The translations under genes and the position numbers were made by a program. The notes beneath the pieces are model-generated. The model searched no databases, was not told the origin of the DNA, and saw only the letters and a list, made by a program, of their open reading frames with translations. A DNA stretch of 64,000 nt from assembly GCF_947501165.1 (NCBI RefSeq), contig NZ_CANMUU010000001.1, positions 186,001 to 250,000 of the forward strand. Direction: 5' to 3'. How positions within the stretch are numbered: position 1 is the first letter of the stretch; each line of letters opens with the position of its first letter. Of this stretch, positions 1 through 9,738 are shown piece by piece. Source of the DNA: an uncultured Allomuricauda sp. GTDB taxonomy: Bacteria > Bacteroidota > Bacteroidia > Flavobacteriales > Flavobacteriaceae.

Positions 1-663
1 CAAAAGAATATGAAATTGTTCTTCTGCCTGTTCATCATCCACATTGGGAACCAGACCTTTTTCTATGAATTTTTTTAGTGCGGTTTTGGGTTCAACCGTC
101 AAAGCATAGGACGATATATGTGGCAATTCCAAATCCAAAGCTTTTTGAATGTTTTCCTTCCAACGCTTATGATCCATTCCTGGAATTCCATATATCAAAT
201 CAATGGAAATATTGTTGAAATATTTCTTGGCTTCCACAAGGCATTCCATAGCTTGTGTGGCATTGTGCGCTCTGTTCATGAGTTTTAAATCTTCCTCAGA
301 GAAAGATTGGATTCCAATACTTAAACGATTTATGGGACTTTCTGATAATTCTTTCAAAACTGATTTTGACAAATCATCTGGATTGGCTTCCAAAGTGATT
401 TCAGGATTATCTATCACTTTGAAATGTTCATAAACGCTGTTTATTAAAACACTTAGTTCATCAGCGGACAGTAATGAAGGAGTTCCCCCACCAAAATAAA
501 TGGTCTCGATTGTTTCTTCACCCAATTCCTCCTTTCGTAATTCCAACTCATGTGCAAGGGCATGCAACATGCTACCCTTTACTTTCAATTGTGTGGAAAA
601 ATGAAAATCACAATAATGGCAAGCTTGCTTGCAGAATGGAATATGGAGATATATTCCTGCCAT
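1..663 (-). CDS. hemW: HemW-like radical SAM haem chaperone, 3' end outside window
   Basis: The complement starts with ATG at 663 and reads M-A-G-I-Y-L-H-I-P-F-C-K-Q-A-C-H-Y-C-D, the N-terminal radical SAM signature with three cysteines (residues 11, 15, 18) that bind the 4Fe-4S cluster. Further on come YFGGGTPSLL and EANPDD, typical of the HemN/HemW family. HemW is a cytoplasmic haem chaperone, long misnamed oxygen-independent coproporphyrinogen oxidase; the start directly at the iron-sulfur motif, without the N-terminal extension of true HemN, favours HemW. About 221 of some 375 residues are present; the C-terminal half runs off position 1. The start lies one base past the ruvC stop, so the two genes are probably co-transcribed from the right. 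Confidence 0.9.
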   Translation of the reverse strand, partial: MAGIYLHIPFCKQACHYCDFHFSTQLKVKGSMLHALAHELELRKEELGEETIETIYFGGGTPSLLSADELSVLINSVYEHFKVIDNPEITLEANPDDLSKSVLKELSESPINRLSIGIQSFSEEDLKLMNRAHNATQAMECLVEAKKYFNNISIDLIYGIPGMDHKRWKENIQKALDLELPHISSYALTVEPKTALKKFIEKGLVPNVDDEQAEEQFHILL

Positions 664-664
664 G

Positions 665-1216
665 TTATTTAACTTTTTTAGGGTTCTGCTTCACAAAAGC
701 GGCCCATCCCGTATAGTGTTTTCCAACCTCAACCCTTCCCTCATTGTAAAAATGACAAACTGCAGCGGCCAATCCATCAGTACTGTCCAAATTTTTAGGC
801 AAGGTTTTTAGCTTCAAAAGTCCCTGGAGCATTTTGGCTACCTGCTCCTTACTGGCGTTTCCATTTCCAGTGATAGCCATTTTTATTTTTTTGGGCATGT
901 ATTCGGTAATGGGAATCTGTCTAGAGAGACCCGCAGCCATAGCTACGCCTTGGGCCCTTCCTAACTTTAGCATGGATTGTACATTTTTCCCATAAAAAGG
1001 GGCTTCAATGGCAATCTCATCAGGATGGAACGTATCTATTAACTCTATGGTTCTCTCAAAAATTAGCTTCAGCTTTATGTATGGGTCATCGTACTTCCTC
1101 AGCATCAACTCGTTCATCTGCACAAAATGCATTTGTTTGTTGATGACCTTGATAATGCCAAACCCCATAACTGTAGTACCAGGGTCAATCCCCAAAATGA
1201 TTTTTTCCTTGCTCAA
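665..1216 (-). CDS. ruvC: Crossover junction endodeoxyribonuclease RuvC
   Basis: This 183-residue protein has the RNase H-like fold signature of Ruv[15 protein letters not shown] near the N-terminus supplies the first catalytic Asp, [19 protein letters not shown] carries the catalytic Glu, and DGLAAAVCH near residue 150 supplies the last acidic residues. RuvC cuts Holliday junctions as a dimer with the RuvAB branch-migration complex in recombinational repair. The length is normal for the family. The gene follows a lipoprotein gene by 4 bp and precedes hemW by one base, an apparent operon read right to left. ruvA and ruvB are not in this window. Confidence 0.95.
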   Translation of the reverse strand: MSKEKIILGIDPGTTVMGFGIIKVINKQMHFVQMNELMLRKYDDPYIKLKLIFERTIELIDTFHPDEIAIEAPFYGKNVQSMLKLGRAQGVAMAAGLSRQIPITEYMPKKIKMAITGNGNASKEQVAKMLQGLLKLKTLPKNLDSTDGLAAAVCHFYNEGRVEVGKHYTGWAAFVKQNPKKVK

Positions 1217-1220
1217 TGGT

Positions 1221-1715
1221 TCACTGGGTATTTAGTACAATTGGTAACCTAAAACGCACGCTGACCGGGATGCCTCTTTTTATAGCTGGAGCTACTGTTG
1301 TCAAATCATTTAATCTTTGGGTAACTTCCGAGTTAAAATTTTCGATTTCATTCAGAACACTAGCTTTTTCCTCTACATTTTGAATGGTGATGAATCCATG
1401 TTCATCAATCAGAAAGTCAATTAATACCGTATCGTTTAAATCATTTTCAACTTCAAACTCTAAATCTTCCAAAGCTTTGCCCAATTGGGTTATCATCGTA
1501 TCCTCAAAACAGGCGCGTTGTTCGGGTTTGGAAAGGTCCTCTCTACAGGCATCGAAAAGGGGATATTGATCTACATCGTCCCAATCTATTTGCAAAAGCT
1601 CTTCTTGAACCAACTTTTGGGTGGCTTCCTCTTTGGAAACAAACAGTTCGCAGGCAGCAAACAACCCCAAAAATGATATCCATATCAACTTCCGCATTTG
1701 CCTTTCAAATTTCAT
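1221..1715 (-). CDS. Small lipoprotein with TonB-like C-terminal region
   Basis: A 164-residue protein whose N-terminus has basic residues, a hydrophobic stretch and the lipobox LFAAC, so it is probably lipid-anchored in the envelope. The remainder is acidic. The end, around [15 protein letters not shown] followed by [12 protein letters not shown], resembles the closing strands of a TonB/energy-transducer C-terminal domain, and two cysteines (DACRED, RACFED) flank a short helix. An internal ATG at 1697 places Met only a few residues before the hydrophobic segment and is a better start than 1715. It lies 4 bp upstream of ruvC. Real TonB function is unlikely without a transmembrane anchor and Pro-rich linker; the exact role is unknown. 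Confidence 0.65.
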   Translation of the reverse strand: MKFERQMRKLIWISFLGLFAACELFVSKEEATQKLVQEELLQIDWDDVDQYPLFDACREDLSKPEQRACFEDTMITQLGKALEDLEFEVENDLNDTVLIDFLIDEHGFITIQNVEEKASVLNEIENFNSEVTQRLNDLTTVAPAIKRGIPVSVRFRLPIVLNTQ

Positions 1716-1781
1716 CGAAATTACAATTTTAAATATTTATTCTACAATTTAGTATTGATAGTTAATGTAACATTTTGACCC

Positions 1782-1789
1782 TAACTTTG
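1782..1789 (+). promoter_or_regulatory. Bacteroidota -7 box for the DUF456 gene
   Basis: TAACTTTG fits TAnnTTTG exactly and ends 22 bp before the ATG at 1812. No clear TTTG is seen 19 bp further upstream, so only the -7 element is well supported. Confidence 0.5.
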
Positions 1790-1811
1790 TCTTATCCAAT
1801 AAACCCTAAAG

Positions 1812-2324
1812 ATGGATATTGTTTTACTGGTTCTTGGTTTTGTTTTGATGCTGATTGGAATTCTCGGCAGCTTTTTGCCTGTTCTTCCAGGCCCGCCGTT
1901 GAGTTGGGTAGGGCTTTTGCTTTTGTATCTTACCAAGTCAGTTCCTGACGATTGGTGGTTACTGGGCATCACTCTAGTAATAGCATTAACGGTAACTGTT
2001 TTGGACTATGTCATTCCAGCGGCAGGCACCAAAAAATTTGGAGGGAGCAAAGCTGGAATGTGGGGCAGTATTATTGGATTGCTTGTAGCTATATTTTTTC
2101 CAATCCTAGGGCCTTTTGGGATTATCATTTGGCCCTTTGTTGGGGCCCTTGTAGGCGAACTTTCCAACAAATCTGATAACAAAACAGCCTTGAAAGCGGC
2201 ATTCGGTTCTTTTGTCGGTTTTTTGACCGGCACCTTTTTAAAGTTCCTAATCGCTGTGATTTATTTTGGACTCTTCATCTGGAAAGCGGTTGAATACTCC
2301 GGAGAGATTTTCACATTCTCCTAG
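1812..2324 (+). CDS. DUF456 family integral membrane protein
   Basis: The 170-residue protein is almost entirely hydrophobic, with glycine-rich transmembrane hairpins and the segment LGSFLPVLPGPPLSWVG near residues 20-35, followed by GSKAGMWGSIIGLLVAIFF, both typical of the DUF456 family of inner-membrane proteins. Four to five membrane spans are likely. The biochemical role of the family is not known. The gene stands alone on this strand; its TAG stop at 2322-2324 overlaps the stop of the convergent nitroreductase gene in the palindrome CTAG. Confidence 0.85.
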   Translation: MDIVLLVLGFVLMLIGILGSFLPVLPGPPLSWVGLLLLYLTKSVPDDWWLLGITLVIALTVTVLDYVIPAAGTKKFGGSKAGMWGSIIGLLVAIFFPILGPFGIIIWPFVGALVGELSNKSDNKTALKAAFGSFVGFLTGTFLKFLIAVIYFGLFIWKAVEYSGEIFTFS

Positions 2325-2878
2325 TTGAACCATTCCACTTTTTCCTCTATCGGGTTTCTGGGAGAGACATCAACCTCATCATCATAATGTCCCATATAGA
2401 AGAATCCAAGGCATTTTTCGCCTTCGCTCAAATCAAAAAACTCATCCATATACCGTATCAATCCCGGTGAGCTCCAATACGAGCCGATACCCAGTTCAGT
2501 GCAGCACAACCACATGTTTTGTACTGCCATGGCTGTAGCGGCCAACTCTTCCCATTCAGGTAGACTCTCGTTTGGATCTCGCTTCATGCAAATGGCAATT
2601 ATCGCTGCGGAACGATTTGGATTCTCCTGTAACTTTTTAATTTTTATCTGTTTGGGTTTGGCGTCGACTTCCTGATACTTTTCTGAAAGAAAAACACCCA
2701 ACGCTTTCTTTTTTTCACCTTGCAGTACCTTAAATCGCCAGGGTTCGGTCTTTCTGTGGGTAGGTGCCCAATTAGCAGCTTCTAAAATCTTGGCTATGGT
2801 TTCTTTTTCAATTGGTGTATCGTTATACTGAACTGGAAATATGCTTCTTCTCTTCCGGATGAGTTCAAAAATGTCCAT
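2321..2878 (-). CDS. Nitroreductase family FMN-dependent oxidoreductase
   Basis: A protein of 185 residues starting MDIFELIRKRRSIFPVQY, the usual nitroreductase beginning with the FMN phosphate-binding RKRRS motif. ANWAPTHRKTEPWRFKV (about residues 34-50) and the late ELGIGSYWSSPGL segment are also characteristic; it belongs to the YdjA/Acg-like branch. Such enzymes use NAD(P)H and FMN to reduce nitro compounds or quinones, with unknown natural substrates. A longer reading frame begins at 2938, but its extra 20 residues are unlike the family, so the ATG at 2878 is chosen. It shares the stop palindrome with the DUF456 gene and is divergent from dinB. Confidence 0.88.
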   Translation of the reverse strand: MDIFELIRKRRSIFPVQYNDTPIEKETIAKILEAANWAPTHRKTEPWRFKVLQGEKKKALGVFLSEKYQEVDAKPKQIKIKKLQENPNRSAAIIAICMKRDPNESLPEWEELAATAMAVQNMWLCCTELGIGSYWSSPGLIRYMDEFFDLSEGEKCLGFFYMGHYDDEVDVSPRNPIEEKVEWFN

Positions 2879-3033
2879 GGATAATCTTTTACACAAAGGT
2901 ACTAACAAAAAAAGCCTCCCATAAGGAAAGCCTTTCAATGATCTGCATCAATAGATGCATCACAACACAACGGTTCAAAGATATAAAGGTTTTTTGAAAA
3001 ACGACGCTTCACCGTAAATCCGTTTTATATTTA

Positions 3034-3065
3034 ATGGATTATATCCATAATTATGGAATAATTCC
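3034..3065 (+). promoter_or_regulatory. Overlapping palindromes (probable operator) upstream of dinB-dnaE2
   Basis: Three perfect dyads overlap here: ATGGAT-TAT-ATCCAT (3034-3048), TCCATAATTATGGA (3044-3057) and GGAAT-A-ATTCC (3055-3065). Their centres lie 9.5 bp apart (3041, 3050.5, 3060), so half-sites of the type TGGAT/ATCCA alternate along one DNA face. The array ends at a weak -7-like sequence TATATTGC (3066-3073) and 25 bp before the dinB start. A LexA- or UmuD-like repressor is the natural candidate binder for a translesion cassette, but none is encoded nearby. Confidence 0.6.
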
Positions 3066-3090
3066 TATATTGCTTCCCTTCAACTAAACA

Positions 3091-4305
3091 ATGAAAAAGA
3101 CCATTCTACATTTGGATTTGGATACATTTTATGTGTCCGTGGAACGTATTATCAATACGGAGCTTAAAAATAAGCCCCTATTGGTGGGCGGCACTAGCGA
3201 CCGCGGCGTAGTGGCCGCTTGCAGTTACGAAACGAGAGGTTTTGGTATACACTCTGGCATGCCCATGAAAATGGCCAAAGAGCTTTGTCCAGAGGCCGTA
3301 ATCATACGTGGTAACGCAGGTACCTATAGTAAGTATTCTGATGTGGTCACTGAAATCATCAAAGAGCATGTTCCGCTTTTTGAAAAATCGAGTATTGATG
3401 AGTTTTATGCTGATTTATCCGGAATGGACCGCTTTTTTGGGTGCTATCGATATGCTTCGGAAATGCGGAAAAGAATCATTCATGAAACCGGACTGCCCAT
3501 CTCTTTTGGACTATCTGTCAATAAAGTCGTGTCCAAAGTCGCGACAAATGAGGCCAAACCCAACAACCAGCTCAAGATAGATTTTGGACGCGAAAAACCT
3601 TTTCTAGCCCCTTTGTCCATTAAAAAAATTCCCATGGTGGGTGATAAAACCTATCAAACACTCAGAAACTTGGGTATACGCAAGGTGCAAACCATACAAG
3701 AAATGCCCATGGATATCATGCAACGGGTTTTGGGGGCCAACGGAGCTGTAATATGGAAACGTGCCAACGGCATAGACCATACTCCGGTCATTCCCTTTCA
3801 CGACCGTAAATCCATATCCACCGAACGCACTTTTGATAGGGATACCATTGATGTCAACAAACTCAAGGGCATATTGATTGCAATGACAGAGAACTTGGCC
3901 TACCAGCTTCGTCGAGGTGATAAGCTCACCGCTTGCATTGCAGTAAAGATTCGGTATTCAGATTTCAATACCTATTCCAAGCAATTACGAATTCCCTATA
4001 CCAGTGCAGACCATGTACTTATCTCCAAGATTCTGGAATTGTTTCAAAGTCTGTACAATAAAAGAATGTTGGTGCGCTTGGTCGGTATCCGGTTTAGCCA
4101 TTTGGTATCGGGAAATTATCAAATCAACCTATTCGAGGATACCGAAGAAACCCTGAATCTTTACCAAGCCATGGATTATGTGCGAAAACGTTTTGGCGAC
4201 CGAAGTGTTTTTAGGGCATCGACTATGGGAGCAAAAACCATTGGCAGAATGCACAATCCTTTTAATGGGTTGCCCCCGGTGGTTTTGGCACACCGTAAAC
4301 AATGA
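3091..4305 (+). CDS. dinB: DNA polymerase IV (Y-family translesion polymerase)
   Basis: The 404-residue protein opens with HLDLDTFYVSVERI, containing the first metal-binding Asp residues and steric-gate region, and has SSIDEFYADLSG near residue 105 with the catalytic Asp-Glu pair. The palm, fingers and thumb helix-hairpin-helix (KKIPMVGDKTYQTLRNLGI) are followed by a little-finger domain. Members copy past damaged bases with low fidelity. It is 52 bp upstream of an error-prone DnaE-type polymerase, an arrangement typical of Bacteroidota damage-inducible cassettes, and sits behind the palindrome array at 3034-3065. No clear C-terminal clamp-binding motif is obvious. Confidence 0.93.
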   Translation: MKKTILHLDLDTFYVSVERIINTELKNKPLLVGGTSDRGVVAACSYETRGFGIHSGMPMKMAKELCPEAVIIRGNAGTYSKYSDVVTEIIKEHVPLFEKSSIDEFYADLSGMDRFFGCYRYASEMRKRIIHETGLPISFGLSVNKVVSKVATNEAKPNNQLKIDFGREKPFLAPLSIKKIPMVGDKTYQTLRNLGIRKVQTIQEMPMDIMQRVLGANGAVIWKRANGIDHTPVIPFHDRKSISTERTFDRDTIDVNKLKGILIAMTENLAYQLRRGDKLTACIAVKIRYSDFNTYSKQLRIPYTSADHVLISKILELFQSLYNKRMLVRLVGIRFSHLVSGNYQINLFEDTEETLNLYQAMDYVRKRFGDRSVFRASTMGAKTIGRMHNPFNGLPPVVLAHRKQ

Positions 4306-4357
4306 GCAATGGGCAATGAATAAAACTAATTGAAAACTGATAATTGGCAATTGATCA

Positions 4358-7300
4358 TTGTATCTAAACTGTCACACATATTACAGCATGCGTTTCGGAA
4401 CTTTCTCCGAAATTGAATTGTTACAATTGGCCCAACAAAACCATGTGGCCCAATTGGTGCTTACGGATATCAATAACACCTCTGCCTGTTTGAATTTTGT
4501 TCGGAAGGCTCCTGAATTTAACGTTAGCCCCATACTTGGCATCGATTTTAGGAATGGCGTACAACCCTGTTTTGTGGGCATCGCCAAAAATAACGAAGGC
4601 TATTTGGAACTCAATGATTTTTTATCCCATCACCTCCACCATGAATTGAAGATTCCTACAAAAGCCCCCATTTTCAAAGAAGCCTTTGTGGTATATCCTT
4701 TTGAACAAGTTCTTTTGAATGAATTGCAAGATTTCGGGGACAATGAATTCATCGGTATTTCCCTAAACAATCTTCGAAAACTTCCTTTCTCTGGATTGAT
4801 GGAGTTCAAGGATAAGCTGGTGGTACAACAACCAGTTACCTTTAGAAACAAACAAGATTTCAATGCCCATCGGTTGTTGCGAGCCATTGACAACAGCGTA
4901 CTGTTGAGCAAACTTGCAAAAGAAGAGGAAGCAGAGGAAGATGAAAAAATGTATCCCATTCAAAATTTGGCAACTGCTTTTTCCGAATACCCCTTCATTT
5001 TGGAAAATACAGAACGCCTATTGAATCAATGCAGCATCCATTTTGACTTTTCAAAAGGACGAAAGCCCCAGAACTTGAAAAGCTACACAGGCAGCATTGA
5101 AGAAGATGAAAAATTGATAGAAAAACTATGCTACGAAGGACTTCCCTATCGCTACGAAAAAATAGATACTCCCATAAAGAGCCGCTTAAAAAAAGAGCTG
5201 GAACTCATTAAAAAAATGGGATTTGTTTCCTATTTTCTAATCAACTGGGACATTGTTTCAGAAGCACACCATAGGGGTTTTTATTATATCGGTAGAGGGA
5301 GTGGCGCCAACAGTATTGTGGCCTACTTGCTGCGAATTACCGACGTAGACCCTATGGAGTTGGACCTCTATTTTGAGCGCTTCATTAATCTATATCGTGC
5401 CAATCCCCCCGATTTTGATATTGACTTTTCATGGAAAGACCGTCCCGCCATGACCCAATATATTTTTGACCGATTTGACCATGTTTCCCTGTTAGGAACC
5501 TATGTCACCTTTAAAGAACGAGGAGTTGTCCGAGAGTTGGGAAAAGTATTTGGACTTCCTCCGCAAGAAATTGATGTTTTGATAGAGGGACGCTACAATC
5601 CTTCAAAACTGGATGGGGTCTCCAAACTTGTTCTTAAATATGGTAGACTCCTCAAAGGGAAACCCAATTATTTAAGCATTCATGCAGGTGGTATTCTCAT
5701 CAGTGAAAAACCATTGCATTGGTTTTCTGCCACCCATCTTCCCCCAAAAGGATTCCCAACCACACAGTACGACATGGTGATTGCTGAAGATGTGGGGCTT
5801 TACAAATTTGACATCTTGGGACAAAGAGGATTGGGTAAAATCAAAGAAGCTTTGGAGATAGTCGCCTACAATCAACCTGAAAAATTTGAACAGGTCGATA
5901 TCCACAACATCAAGGGCTTTAAAAGGGACATATTAATCAACAATCTCATCAAAACGGCACAGTGCATGGGATGTTTTTATGTGGAATCCCCTGCAATGCG
6001 GATGTTACTCAAAAAATTGGAAGTCGACAATTACCTCGGATTGGTTGCGGCGAGTTCCATCATTCGTCCGGGGGTCGCCAAAAGTGGCATGATGCGGGAA
6101 TACATTTTAAGACATCGAAACGAAGGTCGTGCCGAAGAAAAAGCACATCCTGTGATGTTGGACATTATGCCCGACACCTATGGCGTAATGGTATACCAAG
6201 AGGATGTGATTAAGGTAGCCCACCATTTTGCTGATTTAGATTTAGGGGAAGCCGATGTGCTACGTCGGGGGATGAGCGGAAAATTTCGTTCCCGTGAAGA
6301 ATTCCAGAAGGTAAAGGACAAATTCATTTCCAACTGCAGAAAAAAAGAGTATCCCGACACCTTGATTTTTGAAATTTGGAACCAAGTCGCCAGTTTTGCA
6401 GGCTATGCTTTTGCTAAGGGCCATTCGGCTTCCTATGCCGTGGAAAGTTATCAGAGCTTGTTTCTCAGAGCCTATTTCCCCTTGGAATATATGGTGGCCG
6501 TCCTCAACAACGGTGGCGGTTTTTACCGCTCGGAATTCTATATCCATGATGCCCGAATGTTGGGAGCTACAATACATCCCCCTTGTATCAATAATAGTAT
6601 GGCTATAAATCGGATTGAAGGGAAGCATATTTATTTGGGCATGATGTATCTGCGTGATTTGGAAAAACGGGTCATGGAACGCATCATCCTTGAACGATTC
6701 CATAATGGGAACTTCGGTTCACTGGAAGATTTTTTGGACCGGGTTTTTATTTCTGTGGAACAACTTTCCATTCTGATTCGCATTGATGCTTTTCGATTTA
6801 CAGGTGTCAACAAACATGAACTGCTGTGGAAAACCCATTTGATGCTATCCAAAAATGACCGTCTGGAGCATCCTAAATTATTTCCACCTAAGCATCGAAA
6901 ATTTCAGATTCCCCAACTGAATACAACGAGTTTGGAAACCGCTTTTGAGCAATTGGAGCTTTTGGGGTTTTGTTTGTGCAGTCCTTTCGATTTGTTGGCA
7001 CAGCCTCCTAAAAACTCCAACGGGCAACGTGATTTGCAACACTATCTGAACAAACACATCGACATTTACGGCTATTTGGTGACTGTAAAAAACACAAGCA
7101 CACACACTGGAAAGCGGATGCACTTTGCTACTCTGGTAGATCAGCATGGGGAAGTATTTGATACTGTACTCTTCCCTCCTGTGGCAGCCAAATATTATTT
7201 CAGGGGGAAGGGAATCTATCGTTTTTATGGTAAAGTCGTGGAAGAGTTTGGATTTCTGAGCATTGAAGTAATAAAAATGAAGAAAGAGGATTATATACCA

Positions 7301-7375
7301 GACCCCCGCTATGCCGATATGAAGACCAGCAAAAGGCTGTTTAACACAAAATCAAACAGCAAGCTTAAGGAATGA
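4358..7375 (+). CDS. dnaE2: Error-prone DNA polymerase III alpha subunit, DnaE2-type
   Basis: A C-family polymerase of 1005 residues, shorter than the replicative DnaE elsewhere in this window. The N-terminal PHP domain begins YLNCHTYYS and has LTDINN; compared with the metal-binding HxH and TDH of intact PHP domains, the first His is Asn and the second-motif His is Ile, so metal binding is probably lost. The palm keeps PPDFDIDF and KFDILG with catalytic Asp residues; helix-hairpin-helix and an OB fold (IDIYGYLVTVKN, about residue 900) follow. The start is TTG at 4358: beginning at the next ATG (4388) would remove the conserved first strand. Pairing with dinB suggests SOS-type mutagenic repair; no imuA or imuB is present. 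Confidence 0.88.
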   Translation: MYLNCHTYYSMRFGTFSEIELLQLAQQNHVAQLVLTDINNTSACLNFVRKAPEFNVSPILGIDFRNGVQPCFVGIAKNNEGYLELNDFLSHHLHHELKIPTKAPIFKEAFVVYPFEQVLLNELQDFGDNEFIGISLNNLRKLPFSGLMEFKDKLVVQQPVTFRNKQDFNAHRLLRAIDNSVLLSKLAKEEEAEEDEKMYPIQNLATAFSEYPFILENTERLLNQCSIHFDFSKGRKPQNLKSYTGSIEEDEKLIEKLCYEGLPYRYEKIDTPIKSRLKKELELIKKMGFVSYFLINWDIVSEAHHRGFYYIGRGSGANSIVAYLLRITDVDPMELDLYFERFINLYRANPPDFDIDFSWKDRPAMTQYIFDRFDHVSLLGTYVTFKERGVVRELGKVFGLPPQEIDVLIEGRYNPSKLDGVSKLVLKYGRLLKGKPNYLSIHAGGILISEKPLHWFSATHLPPKGFPTTQYDMVIAEDVGLYKFDILGQRGLGKIKEALEIVAYNQPEKFEQVDIHNIKGFKRDILINNLIKTAQCMGCFYVESPAMRMLLKKLEVDNYLGLVAASSIIRPGVAKSGMMREYILRHRNEGRAEEKAHPVMLDIMPDTYGVMVYQEDVIKVAHHFADLDLGEADVLRRGMSGKFRSREEFQKVKDKFISNCRKKEYPDTLIFEIWNQVASFAGYAFAKGHSASYAVESYQSLFLRAYFPLEYMVAVLNNGGGFYRSEFYIHDARMLGATIHPPCINNSMAINRIEGKHIYLGMMYLRDLEKRVMERIILERFHNGNFGSLEDFLDRVFISVEQLSILIRIDAFRFTGVNKHELLWKTHLMLSKNDRLEHPKLFPPKHRKFQIPQLNTTSLETAFEQLELLGFCLCSPFDLLAQPPKNSNGQRDLQHYLNKHIDIYGYLVTVKNTSTHTGKRMHFATLVDQHGEVFDTVLFPPVAAKYYFRGKGIYRFYGKVVEEFGFLSIEVIKMKKEDYIPDPRYADMKTSKRLFNTKSNSKLKE

Positions 7376-7426
7376 TATCGATAATGCGTATTTTCACTAT
7401 ATCATATTTCATTAGAAAATTCGAAC

Positions 7427-9736
7427 ATGTCATCCAATTTCCGTCGCAATATTTCCCTAACAGGCCCTCTCTCATTTTCTGAAAAAGGAGAATTCAAAGA
7501 ACCCTTGGGGTACGCAGGAGGTTCTCCTTCAGTGCAACATGCCTTGCAACACACCTTCAAAGAAATGGGAGTTTCAAAAGGGTTAAGGGGACTCTTGAAA
7601 ATGAATCAAAAAAACGGGTTTGATTGTCCAAGTTGCGCATGGCCCGACCCCGAAAAACCAAAAGCTGGGGTCGAATATTGCGAAAACGGTGCCAAGGCAT
7701 TGGCAGATGAAGTGACCCACCAAAACGTTGGAGCCGACTTCTTTCAAAAATACTCGGTTGAGGAACTTTCCTTGTTATCAGATTTTGAATTAAATAAGCA
7801 CGGAAGACTTACTGAACCCTTGGTCCTACGCCCGAACAGCCTACATTACGAACCTATTTCATGGGAAGAAGCCTATCAATTGATGGCCAATGAATTTCAT
7901 AAGATGAAATCTCCTGATGAAGCCATTTTTTATACTTCAGGACGCTCAAGCAATGAAGCTGCCTTTCTCTACGGAATGTTTGCTCGTGCATTGGGCACCA
8001 ACAATATGCCCGATTGTTCCAATATGTGCCATGAAAGCAGTGGCGTGGCACTGAGTGAAACCTTGGGCATCGGAAAAGGTTCGGTAAAACTTGAGGATTT
8101 TTACCATGCGGAGGTAGTTATCATTGCAGGGCAAAATCCAGGCACCAATCATCCAAGAATGTTGTCTGCCCTAGAAACTTGTAAGAAAAATGGAGGAAAA
8201 ATCATCAGCATAAATCCGTTGAAGGAAGCTGGATTGGTCAATTTCAAAAATCCACAAAAAATAAAAGGCTGGTTGGGCAACGGAGTAGCTTTGGCTGATA
8301 TTCACTTGCAGGTAAATATCAATCAAGATATTGCTTTGGTGAAGCTATTACTAAAGAAATTACTTCATCTAGATTTAGAAAATCAAGGGCAAATTTTTGA
8401 CCATGTATTTATAGAAAAATACACAGAAGGTTATGACAAACTTGTCGCTGACCTTGAAAAATTTGAAGAAGCTCATCTTTTGGAACAATGCGGGGTGGAT
8501 GAACAATTAATCGATTCCACAGTAGAGCTATTGTCCAAAAAATCGAAAATCATTGTGTGCTGGGCCATGGGTCTGACCCAACATAAGAACGGAGTGGAAA
8601 ACATTCGGGAGTTTGTGAACCTACTTCTTCTAAAAGGAGCCATTGGAAAACCCAATGCAGGAACTTGCCCTGTTCGTGGGCACAGTAATGTTCAAGGTGA
8701 TAGAAGTGTAGGCATCCATCATTATGTAAATCCTACTTTGAATGAGCGGATTGAAAAACACTTCGGTTTTAAAGCACCAACTAAGGTTGGTTACGATACC
8801 GTTGAGACCATACAGGCCATGCATGAAGAAAAGGCAAGGGTTTTCGTTTGCTTAGGCGGTAACTTCTTGATGGCCGCTTCAGATACCCAATACACCGCTG
8901 AGGCCATCCAAAACTGTGAATTAACCGTTCAGATTAGCACCAAATTAAATCGTTCCCATTTGGTCACTGGAAAAACTGCATTGATTCTACCCACTTTGGG
9001 ACGCTCGGAAAAAGACGAACAAAAAGGCAAAGAGCAGTTCATCACCACCGAAAACAGTATGGGAAAAGTGCGTTGGTCTAAAGGACTTTTTGAACCTACT
9101 AAAGGAAATATCAAAAGTGAGCCAAAGATTATTGCAGAGATAGCTGATACTTATTTCAAGGGTTCGCATTCTGTCCCATGGAGGGAATTGGGGAATGATT
9201 ATGCATTGATTCGAGAATATATAGACAAAATCGCCAAGGGATTTGATGATACTCAGAACAAATCCAAAGGTTCTGGATATTATCTGCCCAATAATGTTAG
9301 GGAATTGGATTTTAGTCATCTACCCAATGGAAGGGCTCAACTTACCATCAACCAGCTGCCTAAGCATGATTTAGAATCCAATGAACTGATGTTGATGACC
9401 ATTCGTTCCCATGACCAATTCAACACAACCATTTATGGAATGGATGACCGGTATCGTGGAGTTTATAATGAGCGAAGGGTATTGTTCATGAACGAATCCG
9501 ACATGAAATCCAAAGCATTGCAAAAACACGATGTGGTTCATCTTAAAAGCACTTATGATGGGAAGGAACGAAAAGCAACCTTTTTCAAAGTAATTCCTTA
9601 TGATATCCCCAAAGGGAATTTAGCTACCTATTATCCTGAAACCAATCTGTTGGTTCCGCACAATCACTTTGCCGATAGGAGTCAGACACCCATAAGCAAA
9701 TCGATAAAAGTTACTATTCAAAAGGCGCTAGTTTGA
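7427..9736 (+). CDS. FdhF/YdeP-family molybdopterin oxidoreductase
   Basis: This 769-residue protein matches the YdeP branch of the DMSO-reductase superfamily. The N-terminal part has NGFDCPSCAWPDPEKP with a CxxC pair, the molybdenum-cofactor region has FYTSGRSSNEAAFLYG and GQNPGTNHPRML, and the C-terminal part has the cofactor-binding beta-barrel. It should bind bis-MGD in the cytoplasm; no signal peptide is seen. The substrate is uncertain: E. coli YdeP is linked to acid resistance, and related proteins are annotated as formate dehydrogenases without direct proof. The gene is 51 bp downstream of dnaE2 and ends 2 bp from the convergent aminotransferase gene. Confidence 0.87.
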   Translation: MSSNFRRNISLTGPLSFSEKGEFKEPLGYAGGSPSVQHALQHTFKEMGVSKGLRGLLKMNQKNGFDCPSCAWPDPEKPKAGVEYCENGAKALADEVTHQNVGADFFQKYSVEELSLLSDFELNKHGRLTEPLVLRPNSLHYEPISWEEAYQLMANEFHKMKSPDEAIFYTSGRSSNEAAFLYGMFARALGTNNMPDCSNMCHESSGVALSETLGIGKGSVKLEDFYHAEVVIIAGQNPGTNHPRMLSALETCKKNGGKIISINPLKEAGLVNFKNPQKIKGWLGNGVALADIHLQVNINQDIALVKLLLKKLLHLDLENQGQIFDHVFIEKYTEGYDKLVADLEKFEEAHLLEQCGVDEQLIDSTVELLSKKSKIIVCWAMGLTQHKNGVENIREFVNLLLLKGAIGKPNAGTCPVRGHSNVQGDRSVGIHHYVNPTLNERIEKHFGFKAPTKVGYDTVETIQAMHEEKARVFVCLGGNFLMAASDTQYTAEAIQNCELTVQISTKLNRSHLVTGKTALILPTLGRSEKDEQKGKEQFITTENSMGKVRWSKGLFEPTKGNIKSEPKIIAEIADTYFKGSHSVPWRELGNDYALIREYIDKIAKGFDDTQNKSKGSGYYLPNNVRELDFSHLPNGRAQLTINQLPKHDLESNELMLMTIRSHDQFNTTIYGMDDRYRGVYNERRVLFMNESDMKSKALQKHDVVHLKSTYDGKERKATFFKVIPYDIPKGNLATYYPETNLLVPHNHFADRSQTPISKSIKVTIQKALV

Positions 9737-9738
9737 GG

